DNA from: Bacillota bacterium | Lineage (GTDB): Bacteria > Bacillota > Clostridia > Oscillospirales > Ruminococcaceae | Length of the DNA: 64,000 bases | Assembly (NCBI GenBank): GCA_029572815.1 | Contig: JAKPUQ010000074.1 | Location: 32,662 to 96,661 of the forward strand | Direction: 5' to 3' | Shown here: positions 26,600 through 34,806 of the stretch, piece after piece | Numbering within the stretch: the stretch's first letter is position 1 | How the letters are laid out: every line of letters begins with the position of its first letter | Notes under the pieces: model-generated | The model's input: the letters and a program-made list of their open reading frames with translations, nothing else | What the model was told of the DNA's origin: nothing | Databases searched by the model: none | Translations under genes and position numbers: made by a program

Positions 26600-26609
26600 A
26601 GTGTACACT
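26600..26609. promoter_or_regulatory. palindrome upstream of the leader promoter
   Basis: AGTGTACACT is an exact 10-bp palindrome 34 bases upstream of the -35 box at 26644. It might be an activator site. The rest of 26409-26640 is A/T-rich with no gene that can be supported. Confidence 0.3.
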
Positions 26610-26643
26610 GTGACCAAAAATGATTAAAGAACGATACAAAATA

Positions 26644-26672
26644 TTGACTTTGACCGCAAAATACGGTATATT
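26644..26672 (+). promoter_or_regulatory. promoter of the long leader of the second sugar ABC operon
   Basis: TTGACT (26644-26649), 17-base spacer, TATATT (26667-26672). Transcription would start near 26679, about 396 bases before the binding-protein ATG. Confidence 0.65.
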
Positions 26673-26678
26673 TGTAAA

Positions 26679-27020
26679 TGCAAAAGCAATTGTTGCACAA
26701 TGCTGTATCGACCTGATACGGAGGATATCACGTTCCAAGGTTGACGGCTTACAGAATGTGCTGCGGAACCTGACGAAACTCTCAGGGCTATTGTGACGTA
26801 CAGTGCGGAGTACATTCGCGATGGAACGCCGCTTTGAAAGGAAAGTCAGCGGAAGTATAAAAAGCATTGCTTCGCAGATAAAAGAAAGCTAATGGCATAA
26901 AGCCAAGATATAGCTTCACAGAACAGAAGCAGGGAAGACATTCGGTTGCAGGACGTCAGCGGTGAGCACAATCATCGGACAGAGAAAAGCCGCGATGTTG
27001 CCCGCAAAAATCATTAATTC
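26679..27020 (+). ncRNA. candidate structured leader RNA or small RNA of unknown class
   Basis: Between a good promoter and the ABC operon lie about 340 bases with no acceptable ORF but many short stems: GTATC 26705-26709 with GATAC 26715-26719; GTTCC 26732-26736 with GGAAC 26765-26769; CCTGA 26769-26773 with TCAGG 26782-26786; CCGC 26829-26832 with GCGG 26849-26852; AAGCTA 26886-26891 with TAGCTT 26911-26916, which encloses TGGC/GCCA. Purine-rich joints (GGAAAGTC, GAACAGAAGCAGGGAAGAC) are typical of structured RNA. The composition is more G/C-rich than the A/T-rich flanks. I could not match it to a known riboswitch, RNase P, tmRNA, 6S or SRP RNA. It may sense a metabolite or be processed into a stable RNA. 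Confidence 0.4.
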
Positions 27021-27024
27021 ACGA

Positions 27025-27050
27025 ATATTATACACTAAGATGTATAATAT
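27025..27050. promoter_or_regulatory. inverted repeat just upstream of the ABC binding-protein gene
   Basis: ATATTATACA and TGTATAATAT form an exact 10-bp inverted repeat with a 6-base spacer, ending 8 bases before AAGGAGG of the next gene. It could be an operator for a sugar-responsive repressor or a weak RNA hairpin; it also contains a TATAAT. Confidence 0.5.
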
Positions 27051-27074
27051 ACATATTTAAGGAGGAAAAATCTC

Positions 27075-28535
27075 ATGAACACACTTAAGAGAACTTTAGC
27101 TTTAGTAGCTACACTCGCTATGGCAGCTACAGCATTTGCAAGCTGTTCAAAGGACGAGAAGGAGTCAACTCCCAAGGAAGAAACAACAACAGCTGCTCAG
27201 CAGGATACAACAGCTGCTGAGGAGACAACAGCAGAGCCTGAAAACGACGGATCTATCGATCCTTCAGTAGGCGTAGGCGGCGACACATTCACAGTTGCAG
27301 CTTGGAACCACGATGACGTTCCTTACCTCATCGCTCAGTGGAAGGGCCTTGACTACGATGCAGTAGTTGCAGACCTCGCTGACAACAAGGTAGAGGGCAT
27401 CAAGTTCATCGACTTCGGTGTAGGCGGCGGCCAGGCTTCCGAGAACTATGACCAGCTCTTCAATGACGGTACAGACCTCGACGTTTACTTCTGCGAGGCT
27501 GACTGGGCACTCAAGTACATCAACGATGATACTAAGACACTTCCTCTCAGCAAGCTCGGTCTTGGCGATTCTGACTTCGCTAACATCTACAGCTACACAG
27601 ACGAAATCGGTAAGGATTCCAACGGCGTTCGTAAGGGTATCTCATGGCAGGCTGCAGCAGGCGGCTTCGCTTACAGAGCTGACCTCGCTGAGGAATATCT
27701 CGGTGCTAAGAGCCCCGCAGAGATGCAGGAGCAGATCGGTACTTGGGAAGATTTCGTAACAGCTGCTAAGACAATTTCTGATAAGACAAGCGGCGGTGTT
27801 GCACTTGCTGATACACTTGGCGGTCTCTGGCAGGCATTCGCTTGCGGACGTACACAGCCTTGGGTTGTTGATAACAAGCTCGTTATTGATGACTTCTGCA
27901 AGAACTTTGCTGACACAGCTAAGGAACTCTGGGACTGCGGCGGTATCACAAAGAACAGCCAGTGGACAGATGAGTGGACAGCTGCTGGTGTATCCGGTAA
28001 CTGCATGGGCTACTTCGTATCAACTTGGGGCTTCGGCGGATTCTTCCTCGATGCTGCAGGCGGCGAAGGCGGCGAGCAGTATGGTAAGTGGGCAGTATGC
28101 CAGGGCCCGACTCCTTTCTACTGGGGCGGTACTTGGATGGTTGTTAACCCCGCTACTGACAACGGTGAAGAGGCTCGTGACTTCATCCTCTCAGCTACTT
28201 CTGATGAGGCTCAGATGTCTGAGTACGCTACAAAGAAGCCTGAGTATGTAAACAACTCAAAGGTTATGGATGACCTTATCGCTGGCGACACAGTATTCAA
28301 CGAGAAGATCTCCGGCAACTTCAAGGACAAGCAGAACTACTTCGCAGAGCTCGCTGAGAATGCTAAGAGCATCGACTTCAAGGGACTTATCACTCCTTAC
28401 GATGCTACAATCAAGGGCAACTTTGCTGACGCTGTTAAGGAGAACTACCTTGACGGTGGCGCTGACTGGGATACAACAGTTGAAGCATTCAAGGACAAGG
28501 TTGCTGAGTCTGTACCCGATCTCGACGTTGACTAA
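27075..28535 (+). CDS. sugar ABC transporter substrate-binding lipoprotein
   Basis: A 486-residue exported binding protein. The lipobox FASC puts the lipid-bearing Cys at residue 24, followed by a Thr/Glu/Ala-rich tether to about residue 62. The mature domain starts GDTFTVAAWNHDDVPYLIAQW and contains the FYWGGTWMVVNP strand typical of carbohydrate binders. Codon use is markedly biased toward a small set (GCT, AAG, CTC, GGC), which suggests high expression. AAGGAGG lies upstream with good spacing. First gene of a three-gene operon; no ATPase or hydrolase is adjacent, so the ligand cannot be named. Confidence 0.93.
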   Translation: MNTLKRTLALVATLAMAATAFASCSKDEKESTPKEETTTAAQQDTTAAEETTAEPENDGSIDPSVGVGGDTFTVAAWNHDDVPYLIAQWKGLDYDAVVADLADNKVEGIKFIDFGVGGGQASENYDQLFNDGTDLDVYFCEADWALKYINDDTKTLPLSKLGLGDSDFANIYSYTDEIGKDSNGVRKGISWQAAAGGFAYRADLAEEYLGAKSPAEMQEQIGTWEDFVTAAKTISDKTSGGVALADTLGGLWQAFACGRTQPWVVDNKLVIDDFCKNFADTAKELWDCGGITKNSQWTDEWTAAGVSGNCMGYFVSTWGFGGFFLDAAGGEGGEQYGKWAVCQGPTPFYWGGTWMVVNPATDNGEEARDFILSATSDEAQMSEYATKKPEYVNNSKVMDDLIAGDTVFNEKISGNFKDKQNYFAELAENAKSIDFKGLITPYDATIKGNFADAVKENYLDGGADWDTTVEAFKDKVAESVPDLDVD

Positions 28536-28573
28536 TCTATTCTGATTATTTAAACGAAACAAATGAAGATATG

Positions 28574-28601
28574 CCTACGGGGTACTTATGTATCCCGTAG
28601 G
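28574..28601 (+). other. intercistronic hairpin between binding protein and permease genes
   Basis: A 12-bp stem (CCTACGGGGTAC with GTATCCCGTAGG, one G-T pair) and TTAT loop, without a T run. Placed between a strongly expressed binding protein and its permeases, as in mal-type operons, it likely stabilises the upstream message or partly stops transcription. Confidence 0.65.
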
Positions 28602-28642
28602 TGTATATTTATCTGTACTATTATTCCGAGAGGGTGTGTGTT

Positions 28643-29698
28643 ATGGCATCAGGCGCGCAGAGACGTATAAAGTCTATCAGCTACGCTAAGTATGGCTATA
28701 TTTTTATATTGCCATTTTTTCTTGTTTATTTCTTTTTCCAGTTATGGCCGCTGATCAACACCTTTATAGTAAGTTTCCACGGCAACGGTAAGTCTGTTGA
28801 AAGCTGGGTAGGACTCCAGAACTATAAAGATGTCCTTTTTGGCGGTGAAGGTCGTAGAGTAAGAGTTATCCATGAGAGCTTTTTCAGGTGTCTGAAGAAT
28901 ACTGTTATCCTTTGGGTAGGTAACTTTATTCCTCAGCTTGCTCTTTCACTTTCTCTTGCTGTATGGTTTACAGAAGCACAGTTAAAGATCCCGGGCAAGG
29001 GCTTCTTTAAGGTTGTTATGTACCTTCCCAATATCATCACAGCTGCTTCAGTAGCTGTACTTTTCCTTCAGCTCATGGGTCAGTCCGAAACTAACCCCGG
29101 AGCTATCAATTTCCTTCTTTATAAGATGGGAATAGTTCATCGTGACGCCGCATCAGGTCTTTATAATTCCATCCCCTTCGTTGAAGGTGTATGGCAGTCA
29201 CGAATCGTTATCATGTTCATTCAGACATGGATGTGGTTTGGTAATACCATGATCATGCTTATGTCTGGTATCCAGGGTATCAACCCCTCACTGTTCGAGG
29301 CTGCAAGCATCGACGGTGCAAGCTCAGGACAGGCGTTCAGAAAGATCACTCTGCCCCTTCTTACTCCTATCATGGCATATACACTTATCACTTCCATGAT
29401 CGGTGGTCTCCAGATGTTCGATATTCCTTTCCTGTACACCAAGACAGGTAATGTTAAGGATCATCTCAAGACTGTGGCTGTAATGATCTTCCAGTACTTC
29501 CATGCTCAGGCTAATGAGAATAAGATGGGTTATGCAGGTGCTGTATCGGTACTGCTGTTCTTCATCACTCTTGCACTCGGTCTTATCGCGTTCTACATGA
29601 CTCGTGATAAGGATGAGATCGCTAAGAAGAAGCAGCGCAAGAAGATCGCTAAGCAGGCTAAGCTTGAAAGTAAGCAGTTTGGAGGTATCACCTTATGA
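28643..29698 (+). CDS. sugar ABC transporter permease (MalF type)
   Basis: A 351-residue membrane permease. An N-terminal cytoplasmic segment leads into a membrane helix near residues 18-40; the EAA loop reads LFEAASIDGASSGQAFRKIT near residue 221; a basic C-terminal tail (KKKQRKKIAKQAK) stays in the cytoplasm. ATG 28643 is chosen, with GAGAGGG upstream; the open frame begins at 28601 inside the hairpin, which is unlikely as a start. It overlaps the next permease gene by 4 bases. The partner of the binding protein at 27075. Confidence 0.92.
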   Translation: MASGAQRRIKSISYAKYGYIFILPFFLVYFFFQLWPLINTFIVSFHGNGKSVESWVGLQNYKDVLFGGEGRRVRVIHESFFRCLKNTVILWVGNFIPQLALSLSLAVWFTEAQLKIPGKGFFKVVMYLPNIITAASVAVLFLQLMGQSETNPGAINFLLYKMGIVHRDAASGLYNSIPFVEGVWQSRIVIMFIQTWMWFGNTMIMLMSGIQGINPSLFEAASIDGASSGQAFRKITLPLLTPIMAYTLITSMIGGLQMFDIPFLYTKTGNVKDHLKTVAVMIFQYFHAQANENKMGYAGAVSVLLFFITLALGLIAFYMTRDKDEIAKKKQRKKIAKQAKLESKQFGGITL

Positions 29699-30594
29699 GT
29701 AATGAAATGAAATCTGTTTACGGAAAAGCAAAGGATAATTACCATTTCAAAATAAGAATGAAGTCAACTATCCTTTTTATATGGTTTTTAATTCTTACCG
29801 TTATATGTTTGCTCCCTATCTATATCCTTGTTATCAATGCAACAAGAACACATACTGATATAGCAAACGGACTTAGCTTTCTCCCCGGAACTAATCTGAA
29901 GAACAACTGGCACAAGGTATTTAACGAGCCCGGATTCAAGCTCTGTTATAATGCCCTCGCAGGTTACAAGAACAGCTTGTTCATCACTTGCTGCTCAACA
30001 TTCCTTACAGTTTTCTTCTCAGCACTTACTGCTTACGGTATCCACGTTTACGACTTCAAACTCAAGGAAGTAGCTTATTCAGTTATCCTCCTTGTAATGA
30101 TGGTACCTATGCAGGTTACTTCAGCCGGTTTCGTAAGCTTTATGTCAGATCTTAAGCTTACAAATACATACTGGCCTCTTATCATCCCTTCCATTGCGGC
30201 TCCCGCAGTCGTTTACTTCATGAGGTCATACATGAAGTCTTCATTCCCGCTGGACATCGTTGAAGCAGCGAGAATCGATGGTTGTGGAGAATTCAGGACT
30301 TTCTTATCTATTGCAATTCCTATGATGAAGCCCGCTATAGCAGTTCAGGCTATTTTCGCCTTCATCGCAAGCTGGAACAACTTCTATACACCTAACATGA
30401 TCCTCATCAGTGTTGATCTGAAGAAGAAGACCCTTCCTATGATGGTTTCCGCTCTCCAGTCATCTGATAAGTTCAATGATTACGGTGCTATCTATCTTGC
30501 AATTGCACTTTCTATTATTCCTATCATTATCGCTTACGTACTCCTTTCGAGATTCATCATCGCTGGTGTTGCTCTGGGCGGCGTAAAGGAATGA
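29695..30594 (+). CDS. sugar ABC transporter permease (MalG type)
   Basis: A 299-residue membrane permease with a first membrane helix at about residues 27-48, five more, and the EAA loop IVEAARIDGCGEFRTFLSIAI near residue 188 (written in part as EAARIDGCGEF). The end GVALGGVKE is the usual MalG-like terminus. It completes the transporter channel with the upstream permease and is followed by two tandem terminators, so the operon holds only three genes. Confidence 0.93.
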   Translation: MSNEMKSVYGKAKDNYHFKIRMKSTILFIWFLILTVICLLPIYILVINATRTHTDIANGLSFLPGTNLKNNWHKVFNEPGFKLCYNALAGYKNSLFITCCSTFLTVFFSALTAYGIHVYDFKLKEVAYSVILLVMMVPMQVTSAGFVSFMSDLKLTNTYWPLIIPSIAAPAVVYFMRSYMKSSFPLDIVEAARIDGCGEFRTFLSIAIPMMKPAIAVQAIFAFIASWNNFYTPNMILISVDLKKKTLPMMVSALQSSDKFNDYGAIYLAIALSIIPIIIAYVLLSRFIIAGVALGGVKE

Positions 30595-30605
30595 TCAAAA
30601 AAATT

Positions 30606-30633
30606 ACAGCACACTTCGGTGTGCTGTTTTTTT
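30606..30633 (+). terminator. strong terminator of the second sugar ABC operon
   Basis: A perfect 9-bp stem (ACAGCACAC with GTGTGCTGT) and a TTCG tetraloop followed by seven T. Confidence 0.95.
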
Positions 30634-30635
30634 AT

Positions 30636-30660
30636 GGACGCTTAAAGGCGTCCTTTTTTT
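30636..30660 (+). terminator. second, tandem terminator
   Basis: GGACGC (30636-30641) pairs with GCGTCC (30648-30653) and is followed by seven T. It backs up the terminator 3 bases upstream and insulates the spoIIIA operon. Confidence 0.85.
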
Positions 30661-30712
30661 GTTCTACCGCGAAATACTGCTGCATAATATTTAGTGTAAG
30701 GAGCTGATGAAA

Positions 30713-31618
30713 ATGAATGACAGTACAAGCTATGGTATTATCGCGGATCATCTGTCCCACAGACTGCGTGAACTGGTCCTTTCTGCGAAGGATAACTGCC
30801 CCGATGATCTGATGGAGATAAGGCTGCGTGTAAAGGGTCCTGTTTTTTATGTTTTTCCGAACAAAATCCTGTTTTTAAGCAGCAACGGCAGTCTCTCGGC
30901 CTCATATGACAGCAGCTCCTGAACTGTGAACAGGCAGGATATAAAGGAGTGTATAGACAAGCTTTGCCGTTATTCTGTACACAGCTGTGGAAAGCAGCTT
31001 TCCGAGGGATATTTTGTTATTGGCAATGGTATCAGAGTCGGCGTCTCGGGAAGCTATTCCTCTGCTGAGCAAGCGTTGCTTGCGGAGTTCTGTTCACTGA
31101 ATTTTCGTTTATCACGTCAGGTCATTGGCTGTGCCGAGAACCTTTTTTCCGAGACCTATGACAGAAACATTATTATATGTGGGGGAGTAAACTCGGGAAA
31201 GACTACGTTACTTCGGGAGCTTTGCAGACTTAACGGGAATATCCGTAAAACTGCCCTTATCGATGAGCGTAATGAGATATCCTGTTTTGCTGACGGTGCC
31301 GCGCAGAATGATGTTGGTGCGCTTACTGATATTATCAGTAATTGCAGCAGGAGCCGCGGCATTATGCTGGCAGTCCGAACTTTGTCGCCGGATCTTATCG
31401 TCTGCGATGAAATCGCATCACGGGATGACGCGGATTCTGTAATTGCCGGTCTCAGTTGTGGCGTCAGGTTCCTTGTGACTTCACACGGGGAGAGTGAGAA
31501 GGAACTTTTAAAGCGTCCTGAGCTCAAAAAGCTTATAGAAAGCGGCTTTTTCCATAGTCTTATATTTCTGAAAGGCGCTTCAGCTCCGGGAAAAATCCAC
31601 AGAATAGTGAGGCTTTGA
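30713..31618 (+). pseudogene. spoIIIAA: SpoIIIAA ATPase, interrupted by an in-frame TGA
   Basis: SpoIIIAA is the secretion-type ATPase of the mother-cell-to-forespore channel. One frame covers 30713-31618 with a TGA at 30920-30922 (codon 70 of 302). Before it is the N-terminal region (DLMEIRLRVKGPVFY); after it, in frame, TVNRQDIKECIDKLCRYSVH, a Walker A-like CGGVNSGKTTLLREL, LIDERNEI and VCDEIASRDD. Total length about 300 matches the family. ATG 30713 is chosen because AAGGAG lies nine bases before it (three before ATG 30707). A GTG at 30926 could restart the ATPase part but has no ribosome site. The Walker A lacks the usual GPP residues. Confidence 0.87.
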
Positions 31619-31619
31619 T

Positions 31620-32124
31620 ATGTGGTTACGCTTGCTTTCAATTGTTTTTCTTATTCTATGCGGAGCTTTCTGCGGTATCTACTACTCAGAAAAAACTGAA
31701 AAGACGGGTCAGCATATGTAATGAGGCTGAAAAGCTCATGCGTTCATGCGCTGTTATGATCAGGACAAGCGGAGCTGACATTTTTCACATTATAAAGGCG
31801 CTTAAGGGTGAAGAGCTTTGCTTTCTGAGATTTCTTTATACGCTTCCAGAGGAGTTTTCAACGGACTGTGATATAAGAAAGCTGTGGTGTGATGCGATCG
31901 GCAATGATCAAGATATGCCAGGGGAGGAGAAAGCTGTGCTCAGGGAGTTTGGCTCTATACTGGGGACATCTGACACTGAGGGACAGCTTGTCGCTATAAC
32001 TTCACAGCTCCTTCGTATGGAGGAGCTTCGGGAGCAAAGACGGCTGGAATATATGCAAAAGGGGAAGCTCTATCGGAGTCTGGGTGTCATGGCAGGCGTT
32101 TCTGTCGGAATAATATTGATTTGA
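31620..32124 (+). pseudogene. spoIIIAB: SpoIIIAB, one-base frameshift in an A6 tract
   Basis: From ATG 31620, one base after the spoIIIAA stop, the frame reads MWLRLLSIVFLILCGAFCG, the expected N-terminal membrane helix of SpoIIIAB, then goes out of frame at AAAAAA 31690-31695 and stops soon after. The next frame continues KLKRRVSICNEAEKLM to 32124, the expected cytoplasmic helical domain, ending with a second membrane helix (SLGVMAGVSVGIILI). Removing one A gives a 167-residue protein of normal length with EKLKRR at the join. So one A is extra, by error or by mutation. The frame could also be read from a TTG at 31615, but that loses the membrane helix. Confidence 0.85.
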
Positions 32125-32133
32125 GGTAAAAAA

Positions 32134-32331
32134 ATGGACATTGATCTGATTTTCAAGATCGCAGGGACTGGAATAATTGTCGCTGTGCTCAATCTTGTGC
32201 TCAAGCGGGCAGAGCGTGAGGAACAGGCTATGATGACCACCCTTGCTGGGCTCATAGTTGTGCTTGTGGTCATAATCGACGAGATCGGTGACCTTTTTGA
32301 AAGGGTAAAATCGGTTTTCGGGTTATGGTAG
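32134..32331 (+). CDS. spoIIIAC: stage III sporulation protein AC
   Basis: A 65-residue protein with two membrane helices (about residues 5-22 and 33-52) joined by a short charged loop (KRAEREEQ), the standard SpoIIIAC form and length. It is a small membrane subunit of the SpoIIIA-SpoIIQ channel in the mother-cell membrane around the forespore. AGGT precedes the ATG; it overlaps spoIIIAD by 7 bases. Confidence 0.93.
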   Translation: MDIDLIFKIAGTGIIVAVLNLVLKRAEREEQAMMTTLAGLIVVLVVIIDEIGDLFERVKSVFGLW

Positions 32332-32714
32332 ACAGCTGTTTTTCTGTAGGAGTTTTCTGCGTTTGCGGAGCGCTGATCGCAGTTATTTTAAAACAATATT
32401 GCTCTGAGCATTCACTTGCCGTTTCCATAGCAGTTTCTGCGTCTGTAATGATCGCAGCCATTGTATTGCTGGAGACTCCTTTGGCTGAGCTGAGGGCGAT
32501 GATGACCTCAGCTGGTATTGCCGAGAGCTACATAAATATCATATTCAAGGCAGTGGCGATATGCTGTATCACCCATATTTCTGCCCAGCTGTGCCGCGAC
32601 TGCGGTGAGGGCGCAATGGGAGCTGCTGCCGAGCTATGGGGGAGGGCTGCTCTTGCGGCTATAAGTCTGCCTGTGCTTGGAGAGTTCCTTTCACTTATGG
32701 ACAGGCTGATGTAG
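32325..32714 (+). CDS. spoIIIAD: stage III sporulation protein AD
   Basis: A 129-residue membrane protein with four hydrophobic helices, including GVFCVCGALIAVILKQY and ASVMIAAIVLLETPL; the conserved YINIIFKAVAICCITHISAQ-type helix and the CRDCGEGAM motif are typical of SpoIIIAD. It is a membrane subunit of the feeding-tube channel. It begins inside the end of spoIIIAC, which implies coupled translation. Confidence 0.93.
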   Translation: MVDSCFSVGVFCVCGALIAVILKQYCSEHSLAVSIAVSASVMIAAIVLLETPLAELRAMMTSAGIAESYINIIFKAVAICCITHISAQLCRDCGEGAMGAAAELWGRAALAAISLPVLGEFLSLMDRLM

Positions 32715-32721
32715 GTGGATC

Positions 32722-33816
32722 ATGTACAGACATTCAATAGCTATTATTACAACTATATTGCTGCTGATCATCGCTGCTCCCATTACTGCTTGTGCAGAGA
32801 ATAACGTGACAGCTTCGGACAGTTTTTACTCTCAGCTTGATGATATTCTCGCCGATAATGACATTGGCTCTGATACCGAGGAGCTCAGCGGGGCAGGCTT
32901 TAAAGAGTTCTCGGAGATGGTTATGGAAAGGATAGGCTTTGAGGAAAGCGGGATCCTGAAACTGTTGGGCACTATTCTCATGGTAGTTGTCATTACAGCG
33001 GCACTAAAAAGTGCAGGAAGCGGTATTTTTGAGAACTCGGCAGACATATTCGGAACTGTAAGCGTGCTGACAGCTGTGACTGTTATAGCTCCGCAGCTTT
33101 TCGACGTACTTGGAAACGCTGTCACTGCTGTGGAAACGGGAGGAAGCTTCATCGCGGTCTTCATACCTGTTTTTGCAGGGATAACCGCCGCAATGGGAGG
33201 TGTGAACTCTGCCGGCATATATGATATGGCAGTTCTTGGTGCTTCGGAATTATTTGTACAGTTTTCAACGGCCATTCTCATGCCTGTGGTGACATCATCG
33301 ACCATGCTTGCTGTCACCGGAAGCGTTTTCGGCGGCGAGAGTCTGGGAAGTATAGTCCGCCTGGCAAAAAAGCTTATAACCTGGGGGGTTACGGTGGCGA
33401 TGACGCTGTTTACAGGGCTTCTTACCATGAAATGCACTCTTGCGGGCAAGGCAGATGGTGCTGCCTCTAAAACTACACGTTTTATTGTTTCGGGTATGGT
33501 CCCTGTTGTGGGAGGAGCAGTTTCCGACGCCTATTCTACAGTCCGCGGAAGCTTTGACGTGATACGGAGCACTGTCGGCACAGCAGGCTGCGGTGCATTG
33601 CTGTTAATTTTCCTCCCACCAGTGTTACGTATACTGATGTTCAGGGGTGTCCTGTGGATCGGGGGAGCTGCAGCGGAGCTTTTCTCGGTGGACAGCATGG
33701 AAAAGCTTCTGAAAGCTCTCGATGACGGTCTCGCCATAGCGCAGTGCATTCTGGTATGCTTCGGAGTTATGTTTATCCTTTCCACAGCCATATTACTACA
33801 GACCGCAGGAGGTTAA
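32722..33816 (+). CDS. spoIIIAE: stage III sporulation protein AE
   Basis: A 364-residue membrane protein with a cleavable-looking signal (residues 1-25, ending ITACA) and about seven to eight membrane helices. Conserved family segments are GITAAMGGVNSAGIYDMAV, the SSTMLAVTGSVF region and GMVPVVGGAVSDAYSTV. SpoIIIAE is the largest membrane subunit of the sporulation channel. The frame is intact and of near-normal length. AGGTGG lies before the ATG. Confidence 0.94.
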   Translation: MYRHSIAIITTILLLIIAAPITACAENNVTASDSFYSQLDDILADNDIGSDTEELSGAGFKEFSEMVMERIGFEESGILKLLGTILMVVVITAALKSAGSGIFENSADIFGTVSVLTAVTVIAPQLFDVLGNAVTAVETGGSFIAVFIPVFAGITAAMGGVNSAGIYDMAVLGASELFVQFSTAILMPVVTSSTMLAVTGSVFGGESLGSIVRLAKKLITWGVTVAMTLFTGLLTMKCTLAGKADGAASKTTRFIVSGMVPVVGGAVSDAYSTVRGSFDVIRSTVGTAGCGALLLIFLPPVLRILMFRGVLWIGGAAAELFSVDSMEKLLKALDDGLAIAQCILVCFGVMFILSTAILLQTAGG

Positions 33817-33817
33817 G

Positions 33818-34279
33818 ATGGATAACTTAGTATCAGCAGCAGGGGGAGTATGTGTAGTTTCGGTGCTTATCTGCGTACTTCGTATGATAGCAGGCGGCAC
33901 AAAGCTGAAAGGACAGGCAGAGCTCATCATGAAGCTGGTACTTGCAGCTTCGGTGACAGCTGTCATATCTGACGGAGCTTTGAACCTTGAATTGCCCGAT
34001 ATCCCTTCAGGCACCGGAAATGATTACAGTGCCGCGGAACAGGTACGAGATGCGGAGCTTATCAGACAGACAGGGGAGAACATATCCGAAGTCCTAAGGG
34101 GACAGCTGTCTGCCGCCGGGATAGATACCGAAAAAATCGAGACTGAGGTTAATATTCTTGAGGACGGAAGCATAATTATTAGTAGAGTCATTATCAGCTC
34201 TGCGGATAATGATGCCGCCGCAGAGCTAATTCGCAGCAGTCTCGGACAGGAAACGGAGGTCGTGAATGGAGATAGTTGA
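33818..34279 (+). CDS. spoIIIAF: stage III sporulation protein AF
   Basis: A 153-residue protein with two N-terminal membrane helices (about 5-20 and 28-45) and a domain facing the inter-membrane space that carries the ring-building fold (ETEVNILEDGSIIISRVII). Length fits SpoIIIAF. GGAGG is placed well before the ATG. It overlaps spoIIIAG by 14 bases. Confidence 0.88.
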   Translation: MDNLVSAAGGVCVVSVLICVLRMIAGGTKLKGQAELIMKLVLAASVTAVISDGALNLELPDIPSGTGNDYSAAEQVRDAELIRQTGENISEVLRGQLSAAGIDTEKIETEVNILEDGSIIISRVIISSADNDAAAELIRSSLGQETEVVNGDS

Positions 34280-34793
34280 AAAAGCAAGGGAGCTTCTTAA
34301 GCAGAGGAAGTGGGCTGTATTCATGACTGTCTGCGGAGCCGCGGGACTGCTGCTGATAATGATATCCTCGCTGGTACCCGATAAGAGGGCTGCTGCGTTG
34401 AAGAATCAGGATAGGGGAATGTGTCTCAGCGATACCAATGAGCTGTGCAGCGATACGGAAAAGCGCCTCGGGGAGCTGCTAAGCAGTATCGATGGTGCAG
34501 GCAATGTCAGGGTATATCTTTCCTTCGGCAGCTGCGAGCGGTACGTCTATGTATCTGAGGGGCGCAGGAGCCGCTCTGACGGGAAAATCGAAGAGGAGGA
34601 AAAGTATGTGATGACCGGCAGCGGAAGCGAGAAGTCACCCATTGTGGAGACCATCGAAAAGCCTGAGGTCACAGGAGCTGTCATTGTCTGCGACGGCGGA
34701 GACAGTCCGTCTGTCAGGGAAAAGATGTACAAAGCCGCTTCGGCGGCACTGGGTATCTCAACGGCAAAAATTTATGTTGCAAAACTAAGATAA
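34266..34793 (+). CDS. spoIIIAG: stage III sporulation protein AG
   Basis: A 175-residue single-pass membrane protein. A membrane helix at about residues 16-34 (AVFMTVCGAAGLLLIMISSL) is followed by an outside domain with AGNVRVYLSFGSCERYVYVSE and PEVTGAVIVCDGGDS, the ring-building motif that stacks into the SpoIIIAG oligomer linking the two membranes. Intact and of slightly short length. Confidence 0.93.
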   Translation: MEIVEKARELLKQRKWAVFMTVCGAAGLLLIMISSLVPDKRAAALKNQDRGMCLSDTNELCSDTEKRLGELLSSIDGAGNVRVYLSFGSCERYVYVSEGRRSRSDGKIEEEEKYVMTGSGSEKSPIVETIEKPEVTGAVIVCDGGDSPSVREKMYKAASAALGISTAKIYVAKLR

Positions 34794-34806
34794 AAGGAGA
34801 AAAATT

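Noticed and set aside
26700..26745. Resemblance to the TPP riboswitch 3' half (ACCTGATxxGGAxxATA)
   Set aside because: The matching 5' half with CTGAGA is missing upstream.
26760..26800. Resemblance to a glycine riboswitch (AAACTCTCAGG)
   Set aside because: The paired GGAGAG element and second aptamer are not present.
26820..26925. RNase P-like segments (GGAAAGTC, CACAGAA)
   Set aside because: The other conserved RNase P regions and their order are not found.
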